A stretch of DNA of 64,000 bases, from NCBI RefSeq assembly GCF_034366625.1, contig NZ_JAXMIH010000006.1, positions 372,001 through 436,000 of the forward strand. The letters run 5' to 3'. The DNA is from Prosthecobacter sp. Its GTDB lineage: Bacteria; Verrucomicrobiota; Verrucomicrobiia; Verrucomicrobiales; Verrucomicrobiaceae. Under the pieces are notes generated by a model. The model was given only the letters and a program-made list of their open reading frames with translations, was not told where the DNA came from and ran no database searches. A program made the position numbers and the translations under genes. This document shows positions 1 through 8,743 of the stretch, piece after piece (position 1 is the stretch's first letter; every line of letters starts with the position of its first letter).

Positions 1-1
1 G

Positions 2-367
2 CTCGACGCTGGATTGAGCGGCTTGTTCCTCGCGCTGCATGAAAAAGGCCTGCTGGACTCCACGTCCGTCTTTGTCACCGGCGAATTCGGCCGCACGCCG
101 GTCATCAACACGCGCGGCGGCCGCGACCACTGGCCGCGCGCGATGTGCTGCCTCCTCGCCGGTGGCGGCATCGCCGGAGGCCGCGTGATCGGCGAATCCG
201 ACGCCAAAGGCGAAGGCCCGAAGGAGAAAGGCATCACGCCCGACGATGTCGCGGCCACGTTTTACCAGTCCCTCGGCATCGACCCGCACAAAGAATACCA
301 AACGCCGACCGGCCGACCGGTCCAGATCGTCCGCAACGGCACGCCGATTCGTGAGGTGTTGGGTTGA
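2..367 (+). CDS. DUF1501 family protein, C-terminal part (5' end outside window)
   Basis: The frame is open from the window edge, so only about the last 121 residues are present. The segment carries GEFGRTP and GRDHW, hallmarks of the C-terminal part of DUF1501 proteins, which have a sulfatase/alkaline-phosphatase-like fold and are abundant in Planctomycetes and Verrucomicrobia. They are usually Tat-exported and lie next to DUF1553/DUF1549 cytochrome-like genes; that neighbour, if present, is upstream of the window. Their substrate is unknown. The tail is complete and ends normally, 30 bases before the next gene on the same strand, so co-transcription is likely. Confidence 0.85.
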   Translation, partial: LDAGLSGLFLALHEKGLLDSTSVFVTGEFGRTPVINTRGGRDHWPRAMCCLLAGGGIAGGRVIGESDAKGEGPKEKGITPDDVAATFYQSLGIDPHKEYQTPTGRPVQIVRNGTPIREVLG

Positions 368-397
368 TCGGCCGTCTCAACTCCATCCGTGCTCAAC

Positions 398-1708
398 ATG
401 AAACATTGGTCTTTATTCCTCATCATCGCGACTACTGTCATGGCCGCAGACACAGAAAACTGGCCGCAGTATCGCGGTGCGAACGCCGACGGTCTCGGCG
501 AAGGCGCGACGTTGCCGGAGACTTGGAGCGAGACGGAGAATGTCGTGTGGAAGGTGAAGGTGCCGGGCTGGGGCTGGTCGTCGCCGATTGTTTGGGGCGA
601 CAAGATTTTTGTGACCTCGGCGGTCGGTGAGAAGGAAGTGCCAACGCCGCATGTGGGTGGTTACCCTGGCGGTCATATTGGGACCGGAGAGGTGCATCGC
701 TGGATGCTTTACTGCCTCGATTTCGAGACGGGAAAAATCCTCTGGGAGTTCGAGGCGCACCAAGGAATCCCGCCGCAGATGCGGCATCCGCGCAACTCCT
801 TCGCCTCCGAGACACCAGTGACGGATGGCGAGCGCGTGTATGCCTGGTTTGCGAACATCGGCCTCTTTTGCTGCGACATGAACGGCAAAAAACTCTGGGA
901 GCGCCGCTGGCCAAGCTACCCGATGCGCGATGGTTGGAACACCGGCACCTCGCCCGTGCTGCACGGCGAACGCGTCTTCATCCAGAACGACAACGACCAA
1001 GAATCCTGGCTCGAAACGGTGGACAAGCTCACTGGCAAAACGCTCTGGCGCGTGCCGCGCGATGAGCGCAGCACTTGGTCCACGCCGTATGTGTGGGAAA
1101 GCGGCCAGCGCAGCGAGTTGGTGACCATCGGCATGAAAAAGATTCGCTCCTATGCGCCGGAGGACGGTGCGTTGCTGTGGGAAATCAGCGGCACCGCCGG
1201 TCTCGTGAGCCAGATCCCGATTTCCAAGCACGGACTGCTCTACGCGGGCGCGGGTTATCATTATGGGCCGCTTTACGCGATCAAACCTGGCGCGAAGGGC
1301 GACATCTCCCTCACTGGCGACGCGACGAGCAACGAGTTCATCACATGGTCGCAGAAACGCGGCTCCAGCATCCATCCCGGCTACCTCATCAGCGGCGACC
1401 GGCTCTTTGTCTGCTACGACTCCGGCCTGCTCGGCTGTTTCAATGCGAAGACCGGCGAGGAGATCATCGCCAAACAGCGCCTCAACACGAAAGGCGGCCG
1501 ATTTTATGCCTCACCGTGGGCTTACAACGGCCGCGTCTTCATGCTGAACGAAAACGGCGACACATGGGTGATCGAGGACAGCTCCGAATACAAACTCGTG
1601 CGCAAGAATTCCCTCGGCGACGTCGCCTGGGCCACGCCAGCCATCGCACGCGGCAGTTTGTTCATCCGCACGTTCTCGTCGCTGTTTCGCATCCAAAACA
1701 AAAAGTAG
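398..1708 (+). CDS. PQQ-like (BamB-type) beta-propeller protein, secreted
   Basis: A 436-residue protein. I chose the ATG at 398 (MKHWSLF) over an in-frame GTG nine bases upstream because it gives a clean signal peptide ending near residue 16 (VMA/AD). The mature part opens with WPQYRG and has repeated blades of the type GKxLWE and GERVYAWF, each with a Trp docking position, typical of PQQ-like propellers. Many such proteins in this phylum bind no PQQ and act as periplasmic scaffolds, so enzymatic activity cannot be claimed. A second propeller with the same N-terminal WPQ(Y/F)RG start lies at 4679-5941, so the two are paralogues. It is probably in one transcription unit with its downstream neighbours. 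Confidence 0.85.
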   Translation: MKHWSLFLIIATTVMAADTENWPQYRGANADGLGEGATLPETWSETENVVWKVKVPGWGWSSPIVWGDKIFVTSAVGEKEVPTPHVGGYPGGHIGTGEVHRWMLYCLDFETGKILWEFEAHQGIPPQMRHPRNSFASETPVTDGERVYAWFANIGLFCCDMNGKKLWERRWPSYPMRDGWNTGTSPVLHGERVFIQNDNDQESWLETVDKLTGKTLWRVPRDERSTWSTPYVWESGQRSELVTIGMKKIRSYAPEDGALLWEISGTAGLVSQIPISKHGLLYAGAGYHYGPLYAIKPGAKGDISLTGDATSNEFITWSQKRGSSIHPGYLISGDRLFVCYDSGLLGCFNAKTGEEIIAKQRLNTKGGRFYASPWAYNGRVFMLNENGDTWVIEDSSEYKLVRKNSLGDVAWATPAIARGSLFIRTFSSLFRIQNKK

Positions 1709-1714
1709 CTAGCC

Positions 1715-2326
1715 ATGAATCTTCCGCGCATCCTCCTCATCTGGGCGGTCACCAGCGTCATGCTGCATGCCCAGGAATCGACGGTGATCAAAACTGTGAA
1801 GGACCGCGCCGAACGCGGCACGCTGAGCGATCAGCGCCAGCTTGTGCGCGGTGACACGGGCAAGTGGAACGATGCTGCCACGCTGCAACACGCCCCACCG
1901 CTCGCGCAAAAACCGCAAAGCATGTCGCTCGATGACTGGTCTGACGAGTTAAGCGAGAAAAAGCCCGCCACTACTGCCACCGACGACAACTGGCTGCTTT
2001 TCCGCACCCGCCAGCTCGACGACAACGACCGCGTGTGGATCGAGAAGATCGAGCGCAGCGGCAACGCGTTCACCATCACGATGCACGAGGCCATCTGGCA
2101 GGGGAACTACTTCAAAACCTTCACCTGGTATGAAGTCACGGCCGTGAACCTCGGCAAGCTGCCAGCGGGCGATTACACCGTGAAGTGGATCGTGAAGCCG
2201 CTGACCTTCAAACAGCTCGAAAAGCCGCGCGAAGCCCAGAACAACTACCAGACCAACTGGCCTACCGACGATCAACCCGGCAGCGGCAAGGCAGTCGAGC
2301 TGAAGGCCGCGTTTTCAGTTCGTTGA
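1715..2326 (+). CDS. secreted protein of unknown function
   Basis: A 203-residue protein starting at an ATG six bases after the preceding stop codon. Residues 1-19 form a signal peptide ending in LHAQ. The rest is polar, with a LDDNDRVWIEKIERSGN segment and a C-terminal beta-rich part (GDYTVKWIVKPLTFKQLEKP). I recognise no family. The tight spacing between the propeller gene and the pectate lyase gene suggests co-expression and a periplasmic or outer-surface role, but the function is unknown. Confidence 0.7.
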   Translation: MNLPRILLIWAVTSVMLHAQESTVIKTVKDRAERGTLSDQRQLVRGDTGKWNDAATLQHAPPLAQKPQSMSLDDWSDELSEKKPATTATDDNWLLFRTRQLDDNDRVWIEKIERSGNAFTITMHEAIWQGNYFKTFTWYEVTAVNLGKLPAGDYTVKWIVKPLTFKQLEKPREAQNNYQTNWPTDDQPGSGKAVELKAAFSVR

Positions 2327-2340
2327 ACAAACTCAATTCC

Positions 2341-3723
2341 ATGACATTCCAACGCATTCTGTCACCCGCCATCTCCATATTCGTTATCTTGCTGGGGTTG
2401 GTTGGGTTGAGGAGCGCCGCAGCGCTTCCTGCATTCCCCGAAGCACAGGGCTGGGGCACAGAGACGCCTGGTGGCCGCAATGGCAAGGTTATGTTCGTAA
2501 CGAGTCTCGCCGACAAAGGCGCTGGCACCTTGCGTGAAGCGCTGCTCACGAAGGGCGCGCGCACGATTCTCTTTCGCGTGGGCGGCATCATCCGGCTTGA
2601 GCAACCGCTGCGGATGAGCGGGCCGGATTATTCGTTCGCGACCATTGCGGGTCAATCCGCGCCGGGTGGAGGCATCGCGATCACCGGCAGCGATTTCATC
2701 CTAAACAACGGCCTGCATGACATCGTGTTCCGCCACGTCCGCTTCCGTGCGTGCGGCGAAGGTCCGACGGTGCATAGCAACTGCCGCAACGTCGTCTTCG
2801 ACCATTGCTCGTTCAGTTGGGCCGCCGATGAGAACCTCGACATCTACGTGGACACCACGGATGTCACGATCTCCCACTGCATCTTCGCCGAGGGCTTGAT
2901 CAATGGAGATCATGTTAAAGGAGCGGGACACAGCTGCGGCCTGCTCGTCGGCAAAGGCGTGGACCGGGTCTCGATGCATCGCAATTTCTTCACCGGCAAC
3001 AGCGCGCGCAATCCGCTGCTCCTCGGCGGCAATCTCAAGAAGTGGCGCGATGCGCATGTGCTCCATCCGAGCTTCGACGTGCGCAACAACCTGATCTACA
3101 ACGCGCGCGGCGGTCATCTGCACATCATGGCCGGCCCGCTGGTGAACGTCGTCGGCAACGTGTTCGTCCACGGACCGGATTCGATCCCGCACATCGCGGA
3201 GATCGGCCTGCCCGACCTCAATGACGAGGAAACGACGACTGAGGGAACGAAAGTCTTTGTCGCCGACAACATCGGCCCACATCTCAAGAACGGCGACCCG
3301 TGGTCCATCATCTACGATGAGCCGCACCATGTATGGGGACCGCGACCGGAGATGTATCGCACGGAAAAGCCGATCCCTGCGCCGCCTGTCACGACGGCGT
3401 CGAGCAAGGACGTGCCGCGCCTCGTTTTGGAGCAAGCAGGTGCGCTGCCGCACGATGAAACCGATCAGCGGCTCATCCGCGAGTTTCGCGAAGGCAAAGG
3501 CACTGCTGGCGCGCCCGACAGGCGACGCGACACGCCCTTTCCGCCACCAGCACCCGGAACACCTGCACCCGATCGTGATAATGACGGCATGACTGACGCG
3601 TGGGAAACGCAGCACCAACTCGATCCCGCCAGCGCCGCCGATTGCTGGACGGATCCCGACAAGGACGGCTACAGCAACCTCGAAGAATTCCTCAACGGCA
3701 CGAATCCCAGGAGGACCGAATGA
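2341..3723 (+). CDS. pectate-lyase-like right-handed beta-helix protein with calcium-repeat tail
   Basis: A 460-residue protein starting at ATG 2341, 14 bases after the previous stop; an in-frame extension upstream would overlap that gene and lacks a signal peptide. Residues 1-29 are a signal peptide. The mature start (FPEAQGWGTETPGGRNGKV, then GTLREAL) is the classical N-terminus of pectate lyase (PL1-like) proteins, followed by beta-helix rungs rich in Asn (VFDHCSFSW, NNLIYN). Residues about 405-455 hold two Asp-rich loops (DRDNDGMTD and DPDKDGYSNLEEF), thrombospondin-3/dockerin-like calcium motifs. It probably cleaves a uronic-acid polysaccharide outside the cytoplasm; the exact substrate is unknown. 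Its stop overlaps the next start (ATGA). Confidence 0.85.
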   Translation: MTFQRILSPAISIFVILLGLVGLRSAAALPAFPEAQGWGTETPGGRNGKVMFVTSLADKGAGTLREALLTKGARTILFRVGGIIRLEQPLRMSGPDYSFATIAGQSAPGGGIAITGSDFILNNGLHDIVFRHVRFRACGEGPTVHSNCRNVVFDHCSFSWAADENLDIYVDTTDVTISHCIFAEGLINGDHVKGAGHSCGLLVGKGVDRVSMHRNFFTGNSARNPLLLGGNLKKWRDAHVLHPSFDVRNNLIYNARGGHLHIMAGPLVNVVGNVFVHGPDSIPHIAEIGLPDLNDEETTTEGTKVFVADNIGPHLKNGDPWSIIYDEPHHVWGPRPEMYRTEKPIPAPPVTTASSKDVPRLVLEQAGALPHDETDQRLIREFREGKGTAGAPDRRRDTPFPPPAPGTPAPDRDNDGMTDAWETQHQLDPASAADCWTDPDKDGYSNLEEFLNGTNPRRTE

Positions 3724-4619
3724 ATCAAAAAAATATCGCGCTACTTGTCATCCTCTCGTCTGCTGTATGCGTCATCGCAGTTGCGCAGCAGCCCACCGGC
3801 CTCACCGCGTGGCCGAAGTCGCACACGATGACGTTCTGGACACAGGGCGGTGTTTACAAAGGGCCGGTGCAGGACGTGTTCATCGGCGATACACGCACGG
3901 GCGCGCCTCGTGGTTATCCACGCGCCGGAGCTTACACAAATCTATGGACGCTCCGCGCTGAATGGGAGCACGATCCGGGCGTGCTGCGACGGAAGACGTT
4001 TTTCGATCTCGAGAAGGAGCGCTACGATCAAATCGCCAGCGCGATCATCGGCACGGGCACCGGTGGTGTGGCGGACGGCTACGATGCGCGGCGGAAGCTT
4101 ATCGACTGTCGCAAACCCGAAGTCGAGCGCTGGATTCACTCCGAGGCGAAGCGCATCATCAAAGGAGGCTTCACGCGGGCGTTTTTCGACAACACGATGA
4201 TGAAAGTCACCGGCTTCTTCAAACCCGTCGATCCCGCGAAGCCGCTCAGCGACGCGGAAAACGTCGCCAGCATGGCAGCCGGCACGAAGGCCTTCGGCGA
4301 TGAATGCAAACACCTGGGCAAACCCATCGAGATGGTCATCAACCTTGCCGTGCCGTGGCATTGGGACGGCGCGCCGCGCTGGCAGGATGCGAGCGAGAAA
4401 TGCGTCGAGTTCTGGTGGAATCTCGGCGTGCGCGGCGTACTGCTCGAAAAACCCGAGGCACGTCCCGCCGACAGCGCCGCCTATCAAAGCATCGTCGCCA
4501 CCGGCAAAGCCTGGCTCGCACGCGGCGGCAATCTTTACGTCATCCTCGAAGATGAGGCGAAGGGTGTTGCTCTCGCTCGCGAGTGGGACAGCGAACGGAC
4601 GTGGGTCTATGTCCGGTAG
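3720..4619 (+). CDS. secreted TIM-barrel glycoside-hydrolase-like protein
   Basis: A 299-residue protein. The ATG at 3720 overlaps the lyase stop by four bases (ATGA) and follows a strong AGGAGG, so the two are translationally coupled. Residues 1-24 form a signal peptide. The body reads like a TIM barrel: FDLEKERYDQIASAI, a FTRAFFDNT segment with a likely catalytic-region Asp, EMVINLAVPWHW, GVRGVLLEKPE and NLYVILEDE. This is reminiscent of the hypothetical glycosyl hydrolase (GHL) and GH114-type families, but I cannot assign one. Coupling to the lyase suggests it processes the same polysaccharide. Function confidence is low; that it is a gene is clear. Confidence 0.65.
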   Translation: MNQKNIALLVILSSAVCVIAVAQQPTGLTAWPKSHTMTFWTQGGVYKGPVQDVFIGDTRTGAPRGYPRAGAYTNLWTLRAEWEHDPGVLRRKTFFDLEKERYDQIASAIIGTGTGGVADGYDARRKLIDCRKPEVERWIHSEAKRIIKGGFTRAFFDNTMMKVTGFFKPVDPAKPLSDAENVASMAAGTKAFGDECKHLGKPIEMVINLAVPWHWDGAPRWQDASEKCVEFWWNLGVRGVLLEKPEARPADSAAYQSIVATGKAWLARGGNLYVILEDEAKGVALAREWDSERTWVYVR

Positions 4620-4678
4620 TTCCAGATGCAAGCAATCACGGCTTTAACCGTTGAACATTAGCCAACCCACTCCAAGCC

Positions 4679-5941
4679 ATGCGCACACTTCTCCTGATCC
4701 TTGCAGCCTCGCTGCCATCCTTCGCCGCCGACTGGCCGCAGTTCCGCGGCCCCACCGCCGATGGCGTCACCACCGACACGAATCTCCCACTAACGTGGAG
4801 TGAGAAGGAAAATCTCGTCTGGCGCACCGAACTGCCCGGCCCCGGTTCATCCAGCCCCATCATCAGCGGCGACAAAGTCTTCCTCACCAGCTACAGCGGC
4901 TACGGCATCGACATCAAAGAGCCGGGCGACATGAGCAAGCTCAAGCGCCACGCCCTTTGCCTCGACAAAAAAACCGGCAAGATCCTGTGGGATAAAGAAA
5001 TCAAGACCGACCTGCCGAACAAGCCCTACACCGGCACTTACATCACCACGCACGGCTATGCGTCGAGTTCCGCCGTCACCGATGGCAAAGGAGTCTTCTT
5101 CTTCATGGCGAATGCGGGCATCCACGCCTTCACCGTCGATGGGAAAAAGGTCTGGGATGTCAGCGTCGGCGAAAAAGCGCACGATTGGGGCGTCGGCTCA
5201 TCGCCCATTCTGTATGGCGAGCTGCTCATCGTGAATGCCGCGCTGGAGAGCAATCAACTCCTCGCTCTTGACCGCAAAACCGGCAAGACCGTGTGGAGCG
5301 CCACCGGTTTCCCCGCGTCTTGGAACACACCCACCATCGTGAAGGTCGATGGACACGACGAACTCGTCGTGAACTCCAACGGCAAGCTGCGCGCTTTCGA
5401 TCCGAAGGACGGCAAGGAGTTGTGGTTCTGCAACAGCATCAAGGCCGCCGAGCTTTGCCCCAGCATCGTCGCGCATGAAGGCGTCATCTTTATCATCGGC
5501 CATCCCGGAGGCCAAAGTCAGGCGGTGAAAGCAGGCGGCAAGGGTGACGTGAGTGCCACGAACATCATCTGGCAGGCGCAGAAAGGCAGCAACGTCGGCT
5601 CGCCCGTTTATAAGGATGGTCATCTTTACTTCATCAACGACTCACGCGGCGTTGCCACCTGCCTCGACGCCAAGACCGGTGCTGTGGTCTATGAACAACC
5701 ACTCGCCTCCCGCCAGAAGCGCGACCGCTGGTATTCCACGCCGCTGCTTGCCGGAGATAGAATGTACTGTGTGGGCCGCGAAACCGGCACCTACGTCATC
5801 GCCGCGAAGCCGCAGTTCGAACTCCTCGCCACCAACGTCATCAGTGGTGACGACAGCATCAGCAACGCCAGCCCCGCCGTGTCCGATGGCCAGATCTTCC
5901 TCCGCTCGAACAAATACGCCTACTGCTTCGGCAAAAAGTGA
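4679..5941 (+). CDS. PQQ-like (BamB-type) beta-propeller protein, secreted
   Basis: A 420-residue paralogue of the propeller at 398-1708. Residues 1-17 are a signal peptide (MRTLLLILAASLPSFAA), followed by DWPQFRGPTADG and PLTWSEKENLVWRTELPGPG, which match the first blade of the paralogue. Blades show the repeating LDxKTGKxxW pattern (LDKKTGKILWDKE, LDRKTGKTVWSAT). The domain is a periplasmic propeller of the PQQ-repeat superfamily; no cofactor-binding residues can be confirmed. It is separated from the upstream hydrolase gene by 59 bases, so it could have its own promoter, and is followed closely by the AlkD-like gene. Confidence 0.85.
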   Translation: MRTLLLILAASLPSFAADWPQFRGPTADGVTTDTNLPLTWSEKENLVWRTELPGPGSSSPIISGDKVFLTSYSGYGIDIKEPGDMSKLKRHALCLDKKTGKILWDKEIKTDLPNKPYTGTYITTHGYASSSAVTDGKGVFFFMANAGIHAFTVDGKKVWDVSVGEKAHDWGVGSSPILYGELLIVNAALESNQLLALDRKTGKTVWSATGFPASWNTPTIVKVDGHDELVVNSNGKLRAFDPKDGKELWFCNSIKAAELCPSIVAHEGVIFIIGHPGGQSQAVKAGGKGDVSATNIIWQAQKGSNVGSPVYKDGHLYFINDSRGVATCLDAKTGAVVYEQPLASRQKRDRWYSTPLLAGDRMYCVGRETGTYVIAAKPQFELLATNVISGDDSISNASPAVSDGQIFLRSNKYAYCFGKK

Positions 5942-5946
5942 CCGCC

Positions 5947-6654
5947 ATGACTCTCGACGAAACCATGCAGGCGCTCGCCGCCAAGGCCAGCGCCACCACC
6001 AAGAAGACGCTGATGCGTCACGGCGCGCCGGAGCCGATCTTTGGCGTGCGCATCGGTGATATGAAGCCGATCCAAAAGCAGATCAAAGGCGATCAAGAAC
6101 TCGCCATGCAGCTCTACGCCACAGGCAACTCCGACGCGATGTATCTTGCCGGTCTCGTGGCCGATGGCAGCAAGATGACGCGCGCGCAGATCGAGCGCTG
6201 GGCCAAAACATCCGTCTGGCACATGCACTCCGGAACCACGGTGCCATGTGTGGCAGCCGAGCATCCCGATGCCATCGAGATAGCACTGAAGTGGATCGAA
6301 TCGCCGAAGGAATCCATCGCCGAGTCTGGCTGGGCCACACTGTCCAACGTGGTGATCACCACACCGGATGACAAACTTCCCATCAAGCAACTCGACACGC
6401 TGCTCACCCGCGTGGTGAAGACGATCAAGTCGTCTCAGAACCTCGTGCGTTACGCGATGAACAACTTCATCATCTGCTGCGGCACCTACGTCGCTCCTCT
6501 TGCCGACAAGGCTGTCGCCGCCGCGCGCAAGATCGGCCGCGTCGAGGTGGACATGGGCCAGACCGATTGCCAGGTGCCGGATGCGGAGACTTACATCATC
6601 AAAAGCCGTCGCGGCCTGCCCGTGGCTCCGAAGCGCAAGACAACACGCTGCTGA
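5947..6654 (+). CDS. DNA alkylation repair protein, AlkD-like (HEAT-repeat) family
   Basis: A 235-residue protein starting at ATG 5947; a GTG nine bases earlier overlaps the preceding stop and is less likely. The sequence is entirely helical, with AlkD-family features: KKTLMRHGAPEPIFGVRIGDMKPIQKQIKGDQELAMQLY split over helices one and two, then YLAGLVADGSKM, RWAKTSVWHM and a late NFIICCGTYV. AlkD-type proteins are DNA glycosylases that remove bulky N3/N7-alkyl purines without base flipping; some homologues in this clade may have lost activity. It is cytoplasmic and sits oddly among secreted proteins. A double-hairpin repeat follows the stop directly. Confidence 0.7.
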   Translation: MTLDETMQALAAKASATTKKTLMRHGAPEPIFGVRIGDMKPIQKQIKGDQELAMQLYATGNSDAMYLAGLVADGSKMTRAQIERWAKTSVWHMHSGTTVPCVAAEHPDAIEIALKWIESPKESIAESGWATLSNVVITTPDDKLPIKQLDTLLTRVVKTIKSSQNLVRYAMNNFIICCGTYVAPLADKAVAAARKIGRVEVDMGQTDCQVPDAETYIIKSRRGLPVAPKRKTTRC

Positions 6655-6656
6655 TC

Positions 6657-6708
6657 GTAGCACGAGTTTTCCAACTCGTGGCTTCACGGGCTAGAAAGAC
6701 CGTGCTAC
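6657..6708. repeat. REP-like palindromic repeat, two hairpins inside an 8-bp inverted repeat
   Basis: The ends are GTAGCACG and CGTGCTAC, exact reverse complements. Inside lies a perfect stem CACGAGTT-TTCC-AACTCGTG (6661-6680) and a second CACGG/CCGTG stem. It begins two bases after a stop codon and ends 16 bases before the next start. The layout resembles REP/BIME elements mobilised by RAYT transposases. It may also damp transcription between the two genes. Confidence 0.75.
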
Positions 6709-6724
6709 GTCGTTCAAGACCATC

Positions 6725-7588
6725 ATGCGCCATCTCTTTGCTGTTCTTCTGCTCCTCACCATTCCCGCTTCCACCCAAACACCCGCCAAGGCACCCGATG
6801 CCGTGGACATGCTGGCGAAGGATTTGAAGCCGACGCGCGTCCTCGTTTACAAGAAAATCGCCGACCGCGAGCTGCAGATGCACGTCTTCGAACCCGAAGG
6901 ATTCAAACCCGGCGACAAGCGTGCGTGCTACCTCATCATCCATGGCGGTGGATGGACCGGTGGTGCGCCGCCACGCATGTATCCGTTCGCCGCACATTAC
7001 GCGAAGCTCGGTCTCGTCGGCATCAGCATGTCCTATCGACTGCACAGCGCGAAGACGGGTGTCAGCGTCTTTGATTGTGTGAAGGATGCCCGTTCTGCCG
7101 TGCGCTACCTCCGCACCCATGCCGCCGAACTCGGCATCGATCCGCAGAAAGTCATCGTCAGCGGTGGTTCGGCAGGCGGCCATCTCGCAGTCTCGACCGC
7201 GCTGTTCGACAAAGTGAATGAAGACAGCGATGACCTCACGATCTCTGCGACTCCATCGGCCCTCGTGCTGCTCTTTCCGGTCATCGACACCTCCAAAGAA
7301 GGCTACGGCCAGGCCAAGATCGGCGAACACTGGCAGGAACTCTCACCCGCGCACAACGTCCGCGCCGGACTGCCGCCCACGCTCATCTTCCACGGCACCG
7401 GTGACACCGTCACGCCCTTCGCCGGAGCCAAGACCTTCCATGAAGCAATGGTCAAAGCCGGAAACCGCAGCGAACTCGACATCAATGAAGGCGGTGCCCA
7501 CGGCTACCTCATGCGCGACAAGGCGCTCTTTGATGACACGATGAAGAAGACGGACGCGTTTCTGAAGTCGCTCGGATTGATGCCGTGA
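6725..7588 (+). CDS. secreted alpha/beta-hydrolase esterase (BD-FAE/acetylesterase-like)
   Basis: A 287-residue protein with a signal peptide (residues 1-18). The oxyanion-hole motif HGGG is at 73-76, the nucleophile elbow GGSAGG at 147-152 (Ser149), the acid in GDTVTPF (Asp227) and the His in GGAHGY (His259), so the triad is complete. The HGGG plus GxSxGG pair places it with the hormone-sensitive-lipase/BD-FAE group, which includes carbohydrate acetyl- and feruloyl-esterases. Given the adjacent lyase and hydrolase genes it may de-esterify plant or algal polysaccharide; this is inferred from context only. Confidence 0.85.
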   Translation: MRHLFAVLLLLTIPASTQTPAKAPDAVDMLAKDLKPTRVLVYKKIADRELQMHVFEPEGFKPGDKRACYLIIHGGGWTGGAPPRMYPFAAHYAKLGLVGISMSYRLHSAKTGVSVFDCVKDARSAVRYLRTHAAELGIDPQKVIVSGGSAGGHLAVSTALFDKVNEDSDDLTISATPSALVLLFPVIDTSKEGYGQAKIGEHWQELSPAHNVRAGLPPTLIFHGTGDTVTPFAGAKTFHEAMVKAGNRSELDINEGGAHGYLMRDKALFDDTMKKTDAFLKSLGLMP

Positions 7589-7596
7589 TCAAAGTG

Positions 7597-7650
7597 GTCC
7601 GCACAGTCCCTTGTGCGGCTTCCCAATCACCGCACATGGAGTGTGCGGAC
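7597..7650. repeat. REP-like palindromic repeat, CCGCACA family
   Basis: Two hairpins, CCGCACA/TGTGCGG at 7599-7618 and again at 7630-7648, lie within an outer inverted repeat GTCCGCACA (7597-7605) / TGTGCGGAC (7642-7650). It fills the convergent gap between the esterase and L,D-transpeptidase genes and touches the latter's stop codon. It may work as a bidirectional terminator and has the architecture of a BIME. Its sequence differs from the repeat at 6657. Confidence 0.75.
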
Positions 7651-8114
7651 TATTCCCCGATCCAAACCTGTGTTCCCACCGGCACGAGATCGAAGAGTTC
7701 GATCACCTCGCGATTGCGCATGCGCACGCAGCCGTGGCTGCCGGGGCGACCGACACCGTTCTCGTCGTTCGTACCGTGGATGTAGATGTAGCGCTGGAAG
7801 GTGTTCGCATTGCGCGGCTCCAGACCGTGCAGCCAGAGGATGCGGGTGAGCACGAAATCGCTCTTTGAGTCCATTCCAGGCGTCCACAGGCCCACCGGCT
7901 GACGCGATTTGAAGATCGTGCCGCATTCAGCGCCGTCGCCATGCTTCTCCTTCACCACGAAGCTGCCCAGCGGCGTCTTGTTGCTGCCTTCGGTGAAGCC
8001 GATGCCAAACTTCGACGTGGAGCAGGCCCATTCTTTGACAAGCCGCGTGCCATCGAACAAACGCAGGCGCTGCGTGCCGATGCTGACTTCGAGGCGTGGG
8101 TTCGTGAGGTTCAT
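7650..8114 (-). CDS. L,D-transpeptidase (YkuD domain) family protein
   Basis: A 154-residue protein consisting almost wholly of a YkuD catalytic domain. His113 (HGT) and Cys129 in the signature SHGCVRM are the expected catalytic residues, and LWLHGLE and GRPGSHG are typical. The family makes 3-3 cross-links in peptidoglycan or attaches proteins to it. The ATG at 8114 overlaps the macrodomain stop by four bases (ATGA), so the pair is translationally coupled. No signal peptide or membrane segment is visible from this start; in-frame upstream extension would run into the macrodomain gene and adds none. Export is therefore unexplained. Confidence 0.85.
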   Translation of the reverse strand: MNLTNPRLEVSIGTQRLRLFDGTRLVKEWACSTSKFGIGFTEGSNKTPLGSFVVKEKHGDGAECGTIFKSRQPVGLWTPGMDSKSDFVLTRILWLHGLEPRNANTFQRYIYIHGTNDENGVGRPGSHGCVRMRNREVIELFDLVPVGTQVWIGE

Positions 8115-8626
8115 GCGGTCTTCTGGCTCAACAGCTTCTCGTAACGGAGCCGATCCGCCTCCGAGAAGCAACAGAAGATGATTTTGCGCAACGATGAAGG
8201 TGCTGCGGTGAATTCACGCACGACACCAACGGCGATTACCGCCGCATCATCCGCCGGATAGCCATAAACACCGGTCGAGATGCATGGAAAGGCGATGCTT
8301 TGCAGTCCTTGGGCTGCGGCGATTCGGAGCGAGTTCTGGTAGCACGAGCGCAGCAGCTCCGATTCGCGCTTGCCGCCATCCACCCAGATCGGTCCGACGG
8401 TGTGGATGACATGCCTCGCTTTGAGACGATGACCCTGCGTGATCTTTGCCTCACCGGTGCGGCAACCGTTCAGCGTACGGCATTCCGCCAGCAGTTCGGG
8501 CCCTGCCGCGCGGTAAATCGCCCCATCGACACCACCACCGCCGAGCAGCGATGCATTGGCCGCATTCACGATGGCATCCACGTCGAGCGTGGTGATGTCC
8601 GCGCGGATGGCTTCAAGGGTGGTCAT
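8111..8626 (-). CDS. macrodomain protein, MacroD/YmdB-type O-acetyl-ADP-ribose deacetylase
   Basis: A 171-residue single macrodomain starting at ATG 8626 ([11 protein letters not shown]). NAAN at 21-24 and GGGGVDGAI at 29-37 are the ADP-ribose binding signatures, and [10 protein letters not shown] forms the distal phosphate loop. The family hydrolyses O-acetyl-ADP-ribose and mono-ADP-ribosyl-protein bonds in the cytoplasm. It is first in a two-gene operon with the L,D-transpeptidase, an unusual pairing, and is divergent from asd across a 117-base gap. Confidence 0.9.
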   Translation of the reverse strand: MTTLEAIRADITTLDVDAIVNAANASLLGGGGVDGAIYRAAGPELLAECRTLNGCRTGEAKITQGHRLKARHVIHTVGPIWVDGGKRESELLRSCYQNSLRIAAAQGLQSIAFPCISTGVYGYPADDAAVIAVGVVREFTAAPSSLRKIIFCCFSEADRLRYEKLLSQKTA

Positions 8627-8678
8627 GGAAGCTGATTTCAGCCGGAGAAGGGCTTTCAGGCAAGCACCTTTCCCGTCC

Positions 8679-8706
8679 TTGCATCCGGCCCGCTTGCTCG
8701 TAGTAT
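8679..8706 (+). promoter_or_regulatory. candidate sigma-70-like promoter for asd
   Basis: TTGCAT at 8679-8684 and TAGTAT at 8701-8706 are separated by 16 bases, 37 bases upstream of the asd start, in the divergent gap with the macrodomain gene. This is a match by eye to the consensus only; in GC-rich DNA such matches arise by chance. Confidence 0.35.
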
Positions 8707-8743
8707 CGCGGCCCTTTTTCACCCCAAAACTCGTTAGAATACC

